DNA of 64,000 nt, from positions 62,001-126,000 of the forward strand of contig NZ_CP053848.1 of the NCBI RefSeq assembly GCF_013201605.1. The letters are read 5' to 3'. The stretch comes from Campylobacter ornithocola (GTDB lineage: Bacteria; Campylobacterota; Campylobacteria; Campylobacterales; Campylobacteraceae). The notes beneath the pieces are model-generated. The model had not been told where the DNA came from, did no database searches, and saw only the letters and a program-made list of their open reading frames with translations. Shown here in pieces: positions 1-9,473 of the stretch. Numbering within the stretch: the first letter of the stretch is position 1; every line of letters starts with the position of its first letter. The position numbers and the translations under genes were made by a program.

Positions 1-567
1 TCCATTAGAATGAAGTCCACTGCTAGGTAGAGCTAGTAAAATATCTCCATTTTTTACAAAATTTCTTCTATCTATCTCATCTTTTTCAGCCATACCCACT
101 GAAAAACCTGCTAAGTCAAAATCATTGCTATGATACATGCCAGGCATTTCAGCAGTTTCTCCACCTATTAAGGCACAATTTGCTTTTTTACAACCATTAG
201 CAATCCCTGCTACGACTTTTTTAGCTACTTCCACATCTAGCTTTGCAGTTGCATAATAGTCTAAAAAAAACAAAGGTGTAGCAAAATTGCAAATTAAATC
301 ATTCACACACATTGCTACCAAGTCCTCGCCTATGGTTTCAAATTTTTGACCATCAATAGCAAGACGCAACTTCGTACCCACCCCATCTGTAGCTGCTAGC
401 ATAACTGGGTTTTTAAAACCACTTGGCATAGCAAAAGCGCCAGAAAAAGAGCCTATACCGCCTAAAACATTTTCATTAAAAGTTTCTTTTACTAAAGGTT
501 TTATTGCTTCTACAAAAGCATTACCATTATCTATGCTTACACCTGCATCTTCATAGCTTATACTCAT
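1..567 (-). CDS. purM: Phosphoribosylformylglycinamidine cyclo-ligase (AIR synthetase), N-terminal part; runs off the window start
   Basis: This enzyme closes the imidazole ring in purine synthesis, converting FGAM and ATP to AIR in the cytoplasm. Reading the minus strand from the ATG at 567 gives an uninterrupted 189-codon frame beginning [20 protein letters not shown]. It contains the family segments [32 protein letters not shown] and [13 protein letters not shown]. The frame stays open at base 1, so roughly the last 40% of the usual ~330-residue protein lies outside. It is divergent from coaE, with 57 bases between the two start codons that must hold both promoters. The identification rests on several conserved PurM blocks. 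Confidence 0.95.
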   Translation of the reverse strand, partial: MSISYEDAGVSIDNGNAFVEAIKPLVKETFNENVLGGIGSFSGAFAMPSGFKNPVMLAATDGVGTKLRLAIDGQKFETIGEDLVAMCVNDLICNFATPLFFLDYYATAKLDVEVAKKVVAGIANGCKKANCALIGGETAEMPGMYHSNDFDLAGFSVGMAEKDEIDRRNFVKNGDILLALPSSGLHSNG

Positions 568-624
568 TTATCTTCCTTTAAGAATTTAAAAGGTATTTTA
601 ACTAAAAATAATTAAGGCTAAATT

Positions 625-1212
625 ATGCAAAATGCTTATTTTGTAACTTCAAGCATAGCAGGTGGAAAGTCAAGTTTTATAAAAATAGTTCAAAATTTGG
701 GTTTTGCCACTTTAAGTGCAGATGTGATAGCTCATGAGCTTTTAAATGAAAATGCAAATTCTATAGTCAAGCTTTTTAACAGCGATGATTTACTCGTAGC
801 AAGAAAAATAGATAGAAAAAAACTTGGCGCTATTGTATTCAATGATTTAAACGCCAAAAAAAAGTTAGAAAATTTTTTACATCCTAAAATCAAAGAAGTG
901 ATTTTGCAAAAAGCTCAAATTTTAGATCAAAAAAATAAAGCTTTTTTTATAGAATTGCCTTTATTTTTTGAAAATAATCATTATCAAAATTTAGGAAAAA
1001 GTATATTGATTTATACTCCAAAAGAAATTTTACTTCAAAGATTAATGCAAAGAGATAGTTTAGATGAAAGTGAGGCTTTAAAAAGACTCCATTTGCAACT
1101 TGATATAGAAGAAAAACTAAAAAAAGCAGATTTTGTGATAAAAAATATTTCAAGCTATAAAAATTTCGAAAAAAATGTGCTAAATTTTTTAAAACATACT
1201 TTAAAGGTTTAA
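625..1212 (+). CDS. coaE: Dephospho-CoA kinase
   Basis: CoaE phosphorylates the 3'-hydroxyl of dephospho-CoA, the last step of coenzyme A synthesis. The 195-residue product has the family layout: a P-loop near residues 8-17 (TSSIAGGKSS), then LSADVIAHELL, then the later RLMQRD and ADFVIKN blocks. The P-loop lacks the usual first glycine (Ser replaces it), although the GKS core is intact. I recall a similar relaxed loop in C. jejuni CoaE. The ATG at 625 follows an AAGG Shine-Dalgarno. The stop is one base before dapF, so the two genes are co-transcribed. Confidence 0.9.
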   Translation: MQNAYFVTSSIAGGKSSFIKIVQNLGFATLSADVIAHELLNENANSIVKLFNSDDLLVARKIDRKKLGAIVFNDLNAKKKLENFLHPKIKEVILQKAQILDQKNKAFFIELPLFFENNHYQNLGKSILIYTPKEILLQRLMQRDSLDESEALKRLHLQLDIEEKLKKADFVIKNISSYKNFEKNVLNFLKHTLKV

Positions 1213-1213
1213 A

Positions 1214-1963
1214 ATGAAATTTTATAAATACTGTGCTAGTGGGAATGATTTTGTAGTGTTTGCAGATAATGAAAAAAAAGATCGCAATGAATTAGCTAAA
1301 ATTCTCTGTAATCGTTATGAGGGCATAGGCGCTGATGGGCTTATAGTAGTTGTGCCTCATGATAGATATGATTTTGAATGGGAATTTTATAATTGTGATG
1401 GAAGTAAAGCAAATATGTGCGGTAATGGCTCACGCGCAGCAGCTCATTTTGCTCATCATTATTTAAAAAAATCTCAATATTTAAATTTCTTAACCGGCGC
1501 AGGACTTATAAAATCTTTTGTTGATGATGATATAGTTGAAATCAAACTTAGTGGGGTAAAGGATATTAAAGAAGCTTTTGAGTATAAAGGTAGAATTTGG
1601 CAAGGCTGTAATACTGGTGTTCCACATATAGTGACTTTTGTCGATGATTTGAATGAATTTGATGTAAATTTATGTAAAGAAATGCGCAAAAAATATAATG
1701 CAAATATAAATTTTGCTAAGATAGAAAATGAAGAATTTGTAAGAGTTAGAACTTACGAACGTGGAGTAGAAGATGAAACCTTAGCTTGCGGTACAGGTAT
1801 GGGAGCTTGTTTTTATCTAGCGTATTTAAATCATAAAATTAAAGATGATATTTTGGTAAAACCAAAAAGTGAAGAAAATTTATATTTTAGATTAGAAGGT
1901 GATCAGATATTTTTTAGAGGAAAGGTAAAGTGCTGTTTTGAAGCTGATTATAATTTTACTTAG
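1214..1963 (+). CDS. dapF: Diaminopimelate epimerase
   Basis: DapF converts LL- to meso-diaminopimelate for lysine and peptidoglycan synthesis. The 249-residue protein carries both catalytic cysteine motifs: NCDGSKANMCGNGSR (near residues 61-75, first Cys) and ETLACGTGMGA (second Cys, near 192). It also has the N-terminal KYCASGNDFVVF block. Length is slightly below the usual ~275. It starts one base after coaE, and its 3' end overlaps the next gene by 26 bases, so the three genes form one operon. Confidence 0.96.
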   Translation: MKFYKYCASGNDFVVFADNEKKDRNELAKILCNRYEGIGADGLIVVVPHDRYDFEWEFYNCDGSKANMCGNGSRAAAHFAHHYLKKSQYLNFLTGAGLIKSFVDDDIVEIKLSGVKDIKEAFEYKGRIWQGCNTGVPHIVTFVDDLNEFDVNLCKEMRKKYNANINFAKIENEEFVRVRTYERGVEDETLACGTGMGACFYLAYLNHKIKDDILVKPKSEENLYFRLEGDQIFFRGKVKCCFEADYNFT

Positions 1964-2645
1964 TAGTGTTTTATTTTTAAAAGCTGAATTTATTGCAGGT
2001 TTTGATGAATATTATTATACTTTAAGTATAAAAGAAAAGCGTGAGGTTTTTATCAAAAAGATTAGCGCCTTGTTAGATGTTTCTTTTAAAGAAATTGAAA
2101 ATGAAAAAGAATTTGTAGAATCTTTTTTTAAAGAAGCTATGAAAAATAATTTTAGAAAATTAAATACTGTTGCTATGCAAAAATTATGGTTTTTAAAAGA
2201 AAAATATCGTGTGAAAAATTTATATGATTTACAAGAATACCGAGTTCGCATCCAAAAAGTACCAAAGTCTTTAGCAATAGCTCAAGCCATCATTGAAAGT
2301 GCAACTGGTACAAGTCGTTTTGCCAAAGAAGCAAATAATTTATTTGGAGAATGGACTTGGGGTGAAAAAGGTTTAATACCTAAAGAAAGAAGTGAAGGTA
2401 AAACTCACAAAATTCGTATTTTTAATACCTTGCAAGAGAGTGTGGATTCGTATTTATTAAATTTAAATCGCCATAATGCTTATAAAGAATTTAGAGCTTG
2501 GAGATGGAGTGCTATAAGTCAAAATAAAAAACTAGATGGCAAAGAGGCGGCAAGTCATTTAGAAAAATATTCAGAGATTAAAAGTAACTATACCAAACTT
2601 ATTGTTTCTATTATAAATCAGCATAAACTTAATGAGCTAGACTAA
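1938..2645 (+). CDS. Bax-like glucosaminidase-domain protein, exported
   Basis: Likely a periplasmic peptidoglycan hydrolase or Bax-family protein. The product begins with a signal-like hydrophobic segment (KLIIILLSSVLFLKAEF). It then carries a glucosaminidase/FlgJ-type core near residues 110-200: PKSLAIAQAIIESATGTSRFAKEANNLFGEW and the later ESVDSYLLNLNRH block. The catalytic glutamate is probably that of IIESATG. The start is a TTG at 1938 inside dapF, behind an AGAGGAAAGG purine run; no ATG start in this frame keeps the signal peptide. The 3' end overlaps the convergent ATPase gene by 4 bases. Family assignment is good, substrate inferred. Confidence 0.8.
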   Translation: MKLIIILLSSVLFLKAEFIAGFDEYYYTLSIKEKREVFIKKISALLDVSFKEIENEKEFVESFFKEAMKNNFRKLNTVAMQKLWFLKEKYRVKNLYDLQEYRVRIQKVPKSLAIAQAIIESATGTSRFAKEANNLFGEWTWGEKGLIPKERSEGKTHKIRIFNTLQESVDSYLLNLNRHNAYKEFRAWRWSAISQNKKLDGKEAASHLEKYSEIKSNYTKLIVSIINQHKLNELD

Positions 2646-3703
2646 TTTCCTAAAGCCCACTCATCAAATGGCAAAATCATTACGCGAATACCATCTAAAA
2701 AAAACTCATCTCTTTGTGAAAGTGTGATAATAAATATGGTTGAAAGTGCTAGTTGGTTTTTACCAAGGATTTTTTTTATTTTCAAAGTAAGTAAATCTTT
2801 ATCTTTAAAGGGTGAGCATAAAAATGCATTTTTAAGGTTTGGTAAGTAAAAATCAAAATACTTAGTGTAAAAAATTTCTTGCTTAAATTTAAATAGTTCA
2901 CTTAAAACCAAATTTTCAAATAAAGCACTAAAATCTTTTTGTATGCTTAGAGAATTTTTGAGTGAAAAGTCCCAAAAATATACTTTTTTTAAATTCTTTT
3001 CAAGGTTTTTTACAAAATATAAAGTATAGTTTGATTCTAATTTTTCTATGCTTTTATATAAAGTGTCTTTGGAAATTTTTATAGTATTTTTTAAGGTTTT
3101 TAATAATTCATTAACACTAAATTCGCTTCCAAGTTCTAGGGCAATTTGCTTGAGTATGGTAAGTTCTAATGAAGTGTAAAAGCTTTTTAGATATGATGAG
3201 TTTGTGTTAGAGTTGTGATTTAAAATCACATTGCGCCCCGTGTGTAAAAAATAACTTACCATAGTTTTGGTATCGATGTGTTTTTTGTTTAAGCTTAGAA
3301 ATTCTTCAAAGTCTAAGTAATCTAAATAAAGTTCTTCAAAATGATCCAAATGAAAACTACTATCATAAACACTTAATATGATTTGTAAATTAAGGTGTTT
3401 TAAACTTGTAAAGTCAAAATCATGAGCAAAATTACAAAGTGCTAGAAATTTAATTTGTGGGTTGTAAGTCAAAAACGAATTAAGATTTGTTAAAACACTT
3501 GCTTGAAATTTTAAGTCATCACAATCTATAAAAAGTATATTTTCACTTTTATATAAAGATAAAAAATTTAAAATCAAATTTTTTTTACCACTTGCAAAAC
3601 CACCTTTTATAATAATGTTTTTATGGGTTTGAATTTGAATTTTTCTTTCGTCAAATTTTTGAAATTTTGGGTAATTATCGTAAAAAAAATGTAGTGATTT
3701 CAT
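2642..3703 (-). CDS. P-loop ATPase of unknown role (AAA-like with winged-helix C-terminal part)
   Basis: A 353-residue cytoplasmic protein. An N-terminal nucleotide-binding segment (IIIKGGFASGKKNLI) is followed by a Walker-B-like strand (NILFIDCDDL) and a second hydrophobic strand (IKFLALCNF). The P-loop has Lys-Lys where GK[ST] is usual, so ATP binding may be altered. The middle and C-terminal regions resemble the helical and DNA-binding parts of archaeal-type ATPases/DUF4143 relatives, but I cannot assign a function. I chose the ATG at 3703 (MKSLHFFYDNYP); the 18 codons upstream overlap the tRNA-Ala gene and are not credible. I recall the same neighbour order in C. jejuni (Cj1533c position). 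Confidence 0.75.
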   Translation of the reverse strand: MKSLHFFYDNYPKFQKFDERKIQIQTHKNIIIKGGFASGKKNLILNFLSLYKSENILFIDCDDLKFQASVLTNLNSFLTYNPQIKFLALCNFAHDFDFTSLKHLNLQIILSVYDSSFHLDHFEELYLDYLDFEEFLSLNKKHIDTKTMVSYFLHTGRNVILNHNSNTNSSYLKSFYTSLELTILKQIALELGSEFSVNELLKTLKNTIKISKDTLYKSIEKLESNYTLYFVKNLEKNLKKVYFWDFSLKNSLSIQKDFSALFENLVLSELFKFKQEIFYTKYFDFYLPNLKNAFLCSPFKDKDLLTLKIKKILGKNQLALSTIFIITLSQRDEFFLDGIRVMILPFDEWALGN

Positions 3704-3721
3704 ATATTTCTTTATATTAAA

Positions 3722-3797
3722 TGGTGGAGCATAGCGGGTTCGAACCGCTGACCCCAACGCTGCCAGCGTTGTGCTCTCCCAGCTGAGCTAATGCCCC
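3722..3797 (-). tRNA. tRNA-Ala (anticodon GGC)
   Basis: The reverse complement folds into a complete cloverleaf of 76 bases. The acceptor GGGGCAT pairs with ATGCTCC and includes the G3:U70 wobble that identifies alanine tRNAs. The D stem is GCTC/GAGC, the anticodon stem CAACG/CGTTG with loop CTGGCAG, and the T arm holds TTCGAAC. The CCA end is encoded. Anticodon GGC reads GCC and GCU codons. It lies between the ATPase start and the S10 operon promoter and is transcribed away from the ribosomal operon. Confidence 0.97.
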
Positions 3798-3810
3798 TTT
3801 AGATTTTGAA

Positions 3811-3816
3811 ATCATA
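3811..3816 (-). promoter_or_regulatory. Probable -10 element of tRNA-Ala
   Basis: ATCATA on the plus strand reads TATGAT on the minus strand, about 14 bases upstream of the mature tRNA 5' end and preceded by AT-rich sequence. Campylobacter sigma70 promoters often show only an extended -10. Assigned by position and similarity to consensus. Confidence 0.4.
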
Positions 3817-3926
3817 CTATATTTTTTCTTAGATTTTCTTAATGCATAAAAAATCTTGTAAAATTTATAAAATTTAATTTTTATCCTTTTTAAAAGGAAA
3901 ATAATTAAAAAAAATATATAAATTTC

Positions 3927-3956
3927 TTGACATAGCAAAGTATGTTTTTATATAAT
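3927..3956 (+). promoter_or_regulatory. Sigma70 promoter of the S10-spc ribosomal operon
   Basis: A consensus TTGACA at 3927-3932 and TATAAT at 3951-3956 are separated by 18 bases, unusually complete for Campylobacter, where -35 boxes are typically weak. The predicted start near 3963 leaves a leader of about 60 bases before rpsJ. That leader contains a small hairpin, GTTAGA (3979-3984) with TCTAAC (3995-4000). Confidence 0.75.
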
Positions 3957-4023
3957 CTCAACATCATTTTATATGGTGGTTAGATTCTTATGGGTCTAAC
4001 GAGTTCTTTACAAAGGAAAAAAT

Positions 4024-4335
4024 ATGGAAAGAATCAGGCTTAAGCTAAAAGCTTATGACCACAGAGTTCTAGATCGCACAGTTGCAGCAATTGTAGAAGC
4101 TGTTAAAAGAACAGGTGCTGACATCAGAGGTCCAGTGCCAATGCCTACAAAAATCAAAAGATACACAGTTTTGAAATCTCCACACATCAATAAAGATTCA
4201 CGCGAACAATTTGAGATGAGAATTCATGCTCGTATGCTTGATATTGTAGCAGCTACTCCAGATACAGTAGATTCACTCACTAAGCTTGACTTGGCTCCTG
4301 AAGTCAATGTTGAAGTAAGAGCTATGGGTAAATAA
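4024..4335 (+). CDS. rpsJ: 30S ribosomal protein S10
   Basis: First gene of the S10 operon. S10 sits in the 30S head and, as NusE, also takes part in antitermination. The 103-residue protein has the standard sequence, starting [19 protein letters not shown] and containing [19 protein letters not shown] and HARMLDI. Length and motifs are normal. The ATG at 4024 follows AAAGGA. Nine bases separate it from rplC. Confidence 0.98.
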   Translation: MERIRLKLKAYDHRVLDRTVAAIVEAVKRTGADIRGPVPMPTKIKRYTVLKSPHINKDSREQFEMRIHARMLDIVAATPDTVDSLTKLDLAPEVNVEVRAMGK

Positions 4336-4344
4336 GGATAGAAT

Positions 4345-4920
4345 ATGGAATACATTGTAGAAAAAATTGGTATGAGTAGAACAATCAGCACACCAAGCAT
4401 TCCTGTAACCTTACTTAAACTTGTTCAAACTAAGGTATGTGAAGTAGAAAATGGAAAAGCTTTGGTTGCTTATGTAAAAGGCAAAGCAAATAATAAATGT
4501 ATTGCAGGTCAGCAAAAAAAATACAATCTTTCAGCTGAATATAATAGATTTGCTTCTTTAGAAGTAGCAAATACAGAAGCAGGTGATATTGATTTTAACC
4601 CTTTAAAAGAAGCTTCTATCCTAAAAGTAAGCTTTAATTCTAAAGGTAGAGGTTATAGTGGTGTTGTTAAAAGACATGGCTTTGCTGGAGGTCCTGCAAG
4701 TCACGGTTCAAGATTCCACAGACGTCACGGATCAATCGGTAACCGCGAATGGCCAGGACGTGTTCAACCAGGCATGAAAATGGCAGGTCACTATGGCAAT
4801 GTAAAAGTTACTGTTAAAAATGAAGTAGTTTCATTTGATGAAGAAAATGGCATCTTAGTAGTAAAAGGTGCGGTACCAGGATTTAATGGTGCTATGGGTA
4901 AAATAAGGATTGCAAAATGA
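4345..4920 (+). CDS. rplC: 50S ribosomal protein L3
   Basis: L3 nucleates 50S assembly near the peptidyl transferase centre. The 191-residue product has the central [20 protein letters not shown] loop and the conserved [23 protein letters not shown] block. It lacks the longer N-terminal extension of some homologues (E. coli 209 residues). Its stop overlaps the rplD start by 4 bases (ATGA), implying translational coupling. Confidence 0.98.
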   Translation: MEYIVEKIGMSRTISTPSIPVTLLKLVQTKVCEVENGKALVAYVKGKANNKCIAGQQKKYNLSAEYNRFASLEVANTEAGDIDFNPLKEASILKVSFNSKGRGYSGVVKRHGFAGGPASHGSRFHRRHGSIGNREWPGRVQPGMKMAGHYGNVKVTVKNEVVSFDEENGILVVKGAVPGFNGAMGKIRIAK

Positions 4921-5531
4921 GTAAAGTAACTGTTTTAAATGATAAATTTGAAAAAGCTAGTGAACTCGATCTTCCAGCAAAATATGCAGAAGTTAATCCT
5001 CACAACCTTTATTTATATGTAAAATCTTATCTTGCTAGTCTTAGAGCAAACACAGCTCATACTAAAGGCAGAAGCGATGTAAGTGGCGGTGGTAAAAAAC
5101 CATGGAGACAGAAAGGTCGTGGTGGTGCAAGAGCAGGTTCAACAAGAACGAATGTTTGGGTTGGTGGTGCTGTGGCATTTGGTCCTACAAACAATCGTAA
5201 CTATTTTCAAAAAGTTAATAAAAAACAAAAACGCTTAGCGCTTGAAAGAGCATTGGCTGATAAAGCACAAAACAATGCATTATTCTCAGTAGATAGTTTA
5301 AGCATTGAAAGCGGTAAAACAAAAGATGCAAATGCAGTTATTAAAAAGCTTGGTTTAAAAGATGCTTTAATTGTAAAAGATTTACTAGATGAAAAAACAC
5401 TTCTTGCTTTTAGAAACTTAGCAAATTGCTATGTAGTGGATATTAGCGAAGTAAATGCTTATTTAGTATCTGTATTTAATGCTGTTATCATTGAAAAAGC
5501 AGCGCTTGAATCTATCGTAAAAGAGGGTTAA
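4917..5531 (+). CDS. rplD: 50S ribosomal protein L4
   Basis: L4 lines the peptide exit tunnel. The 204-residue sequence includes the extended-loop signature [19 protein letters not shown] near residues 60-78. In E. coli L4 also represses its own operon through the mRNA leader; whether that happens here is unknown, but a short hairpin exists ahead of rpsJ. The gene overlaps rplC by 4 bases and ends 1 base before rplW. Confidence 0.98.
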   Translation: MSKVTVLNDKFEKASELDLPAKYAEVNPHNLYLYVKSYLASLRANTAHTKGRSDVSGGGKKPWRQKGRGGARAGSTRTNVWVGGAVAFGPTNNRNYFQKVNKKQKRLALERALADKAQNNALFSVDSLSIESGKTKDANAVIKKLGLKDALIVKDLLDEKTLLAFRNLANCYVVDISEVNAYLVSVFNAVIIEKAALESIVKEG

Positions 5532-5532
5532 A

Positions 5533-5814
5533 ATGGCAGATATTACTGATATAAAAACAATACTTTACACTGAAAAAAGCTTAAACCTTCAAGAGCAAGG
5601 TGTTGTAGTTATTCAAACTTCTCCTAAAATGACTAAAAATGGTCTAAAAGAAGTTTTAAGAGAATATTTTGGTGTAACTCCAGTAAGAATTAATTCTTTA
5701 AAAATGGATGGAAAAGTAAAGCGTTTTAGAGGTCGTGAAGGTCAAAGAAATAGCTTTAAAAAATTCTATGTTAAGCTACCAGAAGGTGTGAGCTTAGAAA
5801 GTTCGGAGGCATAA
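5533..5814 (+). CDS. rplW: 50S ribosomal protein L23
   Basis: L23 lies at the tunnel exit and docks trigger factor and SRP. The 93-residue protein shows the family pattern, from ILYTEKSL at the start to the basic [20 protein letters not shown] loop. Length is normal. It is packed one base from both neighbours within the S10 operon. Confidence 0.96.
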   Translation: MADITDIKTILYTEKSLNLQEQGVVVIQTSPKMTKNGLKEVLREYFGVTPVRINSLKMDGKVKRFRGREGQRNSFKKFYVKLPEGVSLESSEA

Positions 5815-5815
5815 G

Positions 5816-6646
5816 ATGGCAATTAAAACTTATAAACCATATACTCCAAGTAGAAGATACATCACAGGTGTAAGCTCTGATGATATCACAGCAAAAGCTA
5901 GTGTACGTTCATTACTTGTAAAACTTCCAGCTCATGCAGGTCGTAACAATAATGGTAGAATCACAAGTCGTCATAAAGAAGCAGGTGCTAAAAAACTTTA
6001 CAGAATTATAGATTTTAAAAGAAGAAAATTTGGTATTGAAGGTAAAGTTGAAGCAATTGAGTATGATCCATACAGAAATTGTCGTATTGCATTAATCTCT
6101 TATAGAGATGGTGAAAAAAGATACATCTTACAACCAAAAGGTTTAAGCGTTGGTGATGTTATTTGTGCTGCTGAAAGCGGACTTGACATTAAACCAGGTA
6201 ATGCAATGAAATTAAGAAATATCCCAGTGGGTACTATCGTACACAATATTGAGTTAAAACCAGGCAAAGGTGGTCAAATGATCCGTTCAGCAGGTGCTTA
6301 TGCTCAATTAATGGGTAAAGAAGAAAAATACGTTATTTTAAGACTTGCAAGTGGTGAAATGAGACAAGTTTTAGCTGAATGTATGGCAAGTATCGGTGAA
6401 GTTGGTAACGAAGAATGGTCAAACGTGACTATTGGTAAAGCAGGGAGAAATCGTCACAGAGGTGTTCGTCCTCAAACAAGAGGTTCTGCGATGAACCCAG
6501 TTGATCACCCGCACGGTGGGGGTGAAGGTAAGAAAAATTCAGGCCGTCATCCAGTTACTCCATGGGGTAAACCAACTAAAGGTGCTAAAACTCGCCGTAA
6601 AAAAGCTAGCGATAAGCTAATAATTTCAAGAAGAAAAGGAAAGTAA
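5816..6646 (+). CDS. rplB: 50S ribosomal protein L2
   Basis: L2 binds 23S rRNA domain IV and is needed for subunit joining and peptidyl transfer. The 276-residue product contains the diagnostic [13 protein letters not shown] block near residue 225, with the functionally important histidine, and a very basic C-terminus. Length is typical. Co-transcribed with close spacing. Confidence 0.98.
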   Translation: MAIKTYKPYTPSRRYITGVSSDDITAKASVRSLLVKLPAHAGRNNNGRITSRHKEAGAKKLYRIIDFKRRKFGIEGKVEAIEYDPYRNCRIALISYRDGEKRYILQPKGLSVGDVICAAESGLDIKPGNAMKLRNIPVGTIVHNIELKPGKGGQMIRSAGAYAQLMGKEEKYVILRLASGEMRQVLAECMASIGEVGNEEWSNVTIGKAGRNRHRGVRPQTRGSAMNPVDHPHGGGEGKKNSGRHPVTPWGKPTKGAKTRRKKASDKLIISRRKGK

Positions 6647-6647
6647 G

Positions 6648-6929
6648 ATGGCTAGGTCACTAAAAAAAGGTCCTTTTGTTGATGACCATGTAATGAAAAA
6701 AGTCATCGCTGCTAAAAAAGCTAACGATGGTAAGCCAATTAAAACTTGGTCAAGACGCAGCACTATTATACCTGATATGATAGGTTTAACTTTTAATGTT
6801 CATAATGGAAAAAGCTTTATCCCAGTATATGTTACTGAAAATCATATCGGTTACAAATTAGGTGAATTTGCACCTACTAGAACATTTAAGGGTCACAAAG
6901 GCTCTGTTCAGAAAAAAATAGGTAAGTAA
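6648..6929 (+). CDS. rpsS: 30S ribosomal protein S19
   Basis: S19 is a 30S head protein that contacts S13 and A-site tRNA. The 93-residue sequence starts [18 protein letters not shown] and contains the conserved [14 protein letters not shown] and [13 protein letters not shown] segments. Normal length; one base after rplB. Confidence 0.98.
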   Translation: MARSLKKGPFVDDHVMKKVIAAKKANDGKPIKTWSRRSTIIPDMIGLTFNVHNGKSFIPVYVTENHIGYKLGEFAPTRTFKGHKGSVQKKIGK

Positions 6930-6938
6930 GGGAGATTT

Positions 6939-7313
6939 ATGAGTAGAGCGTTAATTAAATTCATAAGATTATCTCCAACTAAAGCGAGATTGATTGCTAG
7001 AGAAGTTCAAGGTATGAATGCAGAGCTTGCATTAGCTAGCTTGAAGTTTATGCCAAATAAAGGTGCTAAATTTATAGCAAATGCTATTTCAAGTGCTGTA
7101 GCAAATGGCGGATTTGAAGCAAATGAAGTTGTTGTTTCAAGTTGTCGTGTTGATGCTGGTGCGGTTTTAAAAAGATTTAGACCAAGAGCTAGAGGAAGTG
7201 CTAGTCGTATTAGAAAGCCAACTTCACACATTTTGGTAGAAGTTAGTAAAGTAGAAGCAAGTGCTGAAAAAACTACAAAAGCTAAAAAAGCATCAGTGAA
7301 AAAGGAAAGCTAA
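6939..7313 (+). CDS. rplV: 50S ribosomal protein L22
   Basis: L22 reaches into the exit tunnel and is a known site of macrolide-resistance changes. The 124-residue protein has [18 protein letters not shown] at its start and [18 protein letters not shown] in the beta-hairpin region. A lysine-rich tail of about 15 residues ([14 protein letters not shown]) extends beyond the usual ~110-residue core. It ends one base before rpsC. Confidence 0.97.
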   Translation: MSRALIKFIRLSPTKARLIAREVQGMNAELALASLKFMPNKGAKFIANAISSAVANGGFEANEVVVSSCRVDAGAVLKRFRPRARGSASRIRKPTSHILVEVSKVEASAEKTTKAKKASVKKES

Positions 7314-7314
7314 T

Positions 7315-8016
7315 ATGGGACAAAAAGTAAATCCGATTGGTTTAAGACTAGGAATTAACAGAAATTGGGAATCAAGATGGTTTCCTACAAAAGCTAATTT
7401 AGCAGAAAATATTGGTGAAGATTATAAAATCAGAACTTTCTTAAAAAGAAAGCTTTATTATGCAGGAATTAGCCAAATTCTTGTAGAAAGAACAGCGAAA
7501 AAACTAAGAGTAACTGTTGTAGCTGCAAGACCAGGGATTATTATTGGTAAAAAAGGTAGTGATGTTGATATTTTAAGAAAAGAACTTCAAGATTTAATCA
7601 AAAAAGAAGTTAATATCAACATTAAAGAAGAAAGAAAAGCAGGTGCTTCAGCTCAGCTTGCAGCTGAAAGTGTTGCTACTCAACTTGAAAAAAGAATTGC
7701 TTTTAGAAGAGCAATGAAAAAAGTAATTCAAGGAGCGCAAAAAGCAGGTGCTAAAGGGATTAAAGTTTCAGTTTCAGGCCGTTTAGGTGGTGCTGAAATG
7801 GCAAGAACTGAATGGTACTTAGAAGGTCGTGTTCCACTTCACACTTTAAGAGCAAAAATTGATTATGGTTTTGCAGAAGCACACACTACTTATGGAAACA
7901 TAGGTATTAAAGTATGGATCTTTAAAGGTGAAGTTTTGCAAAAGGGTGTTCAACCTGAAAAAACCGAAGAAAACGCTCCAACTAAAAAAACTAGAAGAGC
8001 AAGAAGAGGTAAATAA
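7315..8016 (+). CDS. rpsC: 30S ribosomal protein S3
   Basis: S3 forms part of the mRNA entry channel and helicase. The 233-residue product has the N-terminal [12 protein letters not shown] block, a KH domain with [14 protein letters not shown], and the C-terminal [27 protein letters not shown] segment. It ends in a basic tail ([11 protein letters not shown]). Two bases separate it from rplP. Confidence 0.98.
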   Translation: MGQKVNPIGLRLGINRNWESRWFPTKANLAENIGEDYKIRTFLKRKLYYAGISQILVERTAKKLRVTVVAARPGIIIGKKGSDVDILRKELQDLIKKEVNINIKEERKAGASAQLAAESVATQLEKRIAFRRAMKKVIQGAQKAGAKGIKVSVSGRLGGAEMARTEWYLEGRVPLHTLRAKIDYGFAEAHTTYGNIGIKVWIFKGEVLQKGVQPEKTEENAPTKKTRRARRGK

Positions 8017-8018
8017 TC

Positions 8019-8444
8019 ATGTTAATGCCAAAAAGAACAAAATATCGTAAAATGATGAAAGGGCGTAACAGGGGTTATGCCAACAGAGGGACTGAATTTA
8101 CTTTTGGTGATTTTGCCCTAAAAGCAACTGAAGCTGGCCGTATCAATTCACGTCAAATTGAAGCAGCACGTATTGCTTTAACTCGTTTTGTAAAAAGACA
8201 AGGTAAAACTTGGATTAGAGTTTTCCCAGATAAACCTCTAACTAAAAAGCCTTTAGAAACTCGTATGGGTAAAGGTAAAGGTGCAGTTGAAGAATGGGTA
8301 ATGAACATTAAACCAGGTCGTATTATTTATGAAATGGCAGGGGTTAATGAAGAAATGGCAAGACAAGCTTTAACTTTAGCAATGCACAAATTGCCATTTA
8401 AAACTAAGTTTGTTACAAGAGAGAGCCAAAATGAAATATACTGA
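8019..8444 (+). CDS. rplP: 50S ribosomal protein L16
   Basis: L16 organises the A-site and P-site tRNA elbow region. The 141-residue sequence begins [17 protein letters not shown] and includes [17 protein letters not shown] and [13 protein letters not shown]. The ATG at 8019 gives the family-standard N-terminus. The 3' end overlaps rpmC by 14 bases. Confidence 0.98.
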   Translation: MLMPKRTKYRKMMKGRNRGYANRGTEFTFGDFALKATEAGRINSRQIEAARIALTRFVKRQGKTWIRVFPDKPLTKKPLETRMGKGKGAVEEWVMNIKPGRIIYEMAGVNEEMARQALTLAMHKLPFKTKFVTRESQNEIY

Positions 8445-8616
8445 GATTAAAGATAAAACAGCAGGTGAGCTTGCAACAATGCTAAAAGAAAAAAAGGTGC
8501 TTTTATTTACTTTAAGACAAAAGCTAAAAACAATGCAGCTAACTAATCCTAAAGAGATTAGCGAAGTTAAAAAAGACATCGCTAGAATCAATACTGCAAT
8601 TAGCGCTTTAAAATAA
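8431..8616 (+). CDS. rpmC: 50S ribosomal protein L29
   Basis: L29 is a small two-helix protein near the tunnel exit. The 61-residue reading [20 protein letters not shown] starts at the ATG at 8431; the seven in-frame codons upstream lie inside rplP and are not family-like. It overlaps rplP by 14 bases, with the purine run AAGAGAGAG as ribosome binding site within rplP. Confidence 0.95.
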   Translation: MKYTEIKDKTAGELATMLKEKKVLLFTLRQKLKTMQLTNPKEISEVKKDIARINTAISALK

Positions 8617-8625
8617 GGATAGAAA

Positions 8626-8877
8626 ATGGCATTTAAAAGAGAAATTCAAGGCGTTGTTGTTCAAATTGCTGGAGATAAAACAGCAACAATTTTGGTTGAA
8701 AGAAAAGTAGTTCACCCAAAATACAGAAAAATCGTAAAACGCTTTAAAAAATATTTAATTCATGATGAAAGAAATGAGCTTAAAGTGGGAAATACTGTAG
8801 TTGCTATTGAATGTAGACCACTTTCTAAGAGAAAATCATTTCGCTTAAAAACTATAGTATCAGCAGGAGTTGAGTAA
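8626..8877 (+). CDS. rpsQ: 30S ribosomal protein S17
   Basis: S17 is a primary 16S rRNA binder. The 83-residue OB-fold protein shows the usual [25 protein letters not shown] and later [17 protein letters not shown] segments. A strong AAGGA precedes the ATG. The last base of its stop is shared with the rplN start (TAATG). Confidence 0.97.
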   Translation: MAFKREIQGVVVQIAGDKTATILVERKVVHPKYRKIVKRFKKYLIHDERNELKVGNTVVAIECRPLSKRKSFRLKTIVSAGVE

Positions 8878-9245
8878 TGATTCAAAGTTTTACTAGGCTT
8901 GCAGTTGCTGATAATAGCGGTGCAAAAGAATTGATGTGTATTAAAGTTTTAGGTGGTAGTAAAAGAAGATATGCTACTGTTGGTGATGTAATTGTTGCAT
9001 CTGTAAAAAAAGCTCTACCAAATGGTAAAGTTAAAAAAGGTCAAGTAGTAAAAGCGGTTATCGTTAGAACTAAAAAAGAAATTCATAGAGATAATGGTTC
9101 TTTAATTCGTTTTGATGAAAATGCAGCAGTTATTCTTGATGCTAAAAGAGAGCCTATCGGAACGCGTATTTTTGGACCAGTAGGTCGTGAAGTAAGATAT
9201 GGTGGCTTTATGAAAATTGTTTCACTAGCACCGGAGGTGTTGTAA
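8877..9245 (+). CDS. rplN: 50S ribosomal protein L14
   Basis: L14 sits at the 30S interface. The 122-residue sequence starts [21 protein letters not shown] and contains [25 protein letters not shown] and [13 protein letters not shown]. Canonical length. One-base overlaps on both sides (TAATG) suggest coupled translation with rpsQ and rplX. Confidence 0.98.
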   Translation: MIQSFTRLAVADNSGAKELMCIKVLGGSKRRYATVGDVIVASVKKALPNGKVKKGQVVKAVIVRTKKEIHRDNGSLIRFDENAAVILDAKREPIGTRIFGPVGREVRYGGFMKIVSLAPEVL

Positions 9246-9472
9246 TGAAATTAAAAATTAAAAAGAATGATATGGTAAAAGTTATCGCAGGTGATGACAA
9301 AGGCAAAACAGGTAAAGTTTTAGCAGTATTTCCTAAAACAAATAAAGTAATTGTTGAGGGTTGTAAAATCGCTAAAAAAGCTGTTAAGCCAAGTGATAAA
9401 AATCCAAATGGCGGTTTTATTAATAAAGAAATGCCAATGGATATTTCAAATGTAGCAAAGGCAGGAGAGTAA
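9245..9472 (+). CDS. rplX: 50S ribosomal protein L24
   Basis: L24 starts 50S assembly through a KOW domain, visible here as [34 protein letters not shown]. At 75 residues it is shorter than the E. coli protein (104) but keeps the core ending [12 protein letters not shown]. Overlaps rplN by one base. Confidence 0.95.
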   Translation: MKLKIKKNDMVKVIAGDDKGKTGKVLAVFPKTNKVIVEGCKIAKKAVKPSDKNPNGGFINKEMPMDISNVAKAGE

Positions 9473-9473
9473 G

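Noticed and set aside
3717-3938. Open frame of 73 codons over tRNA-Ala
   Set aside because: It crosses the tRNA gene and its promoter and has no coding-like family match.
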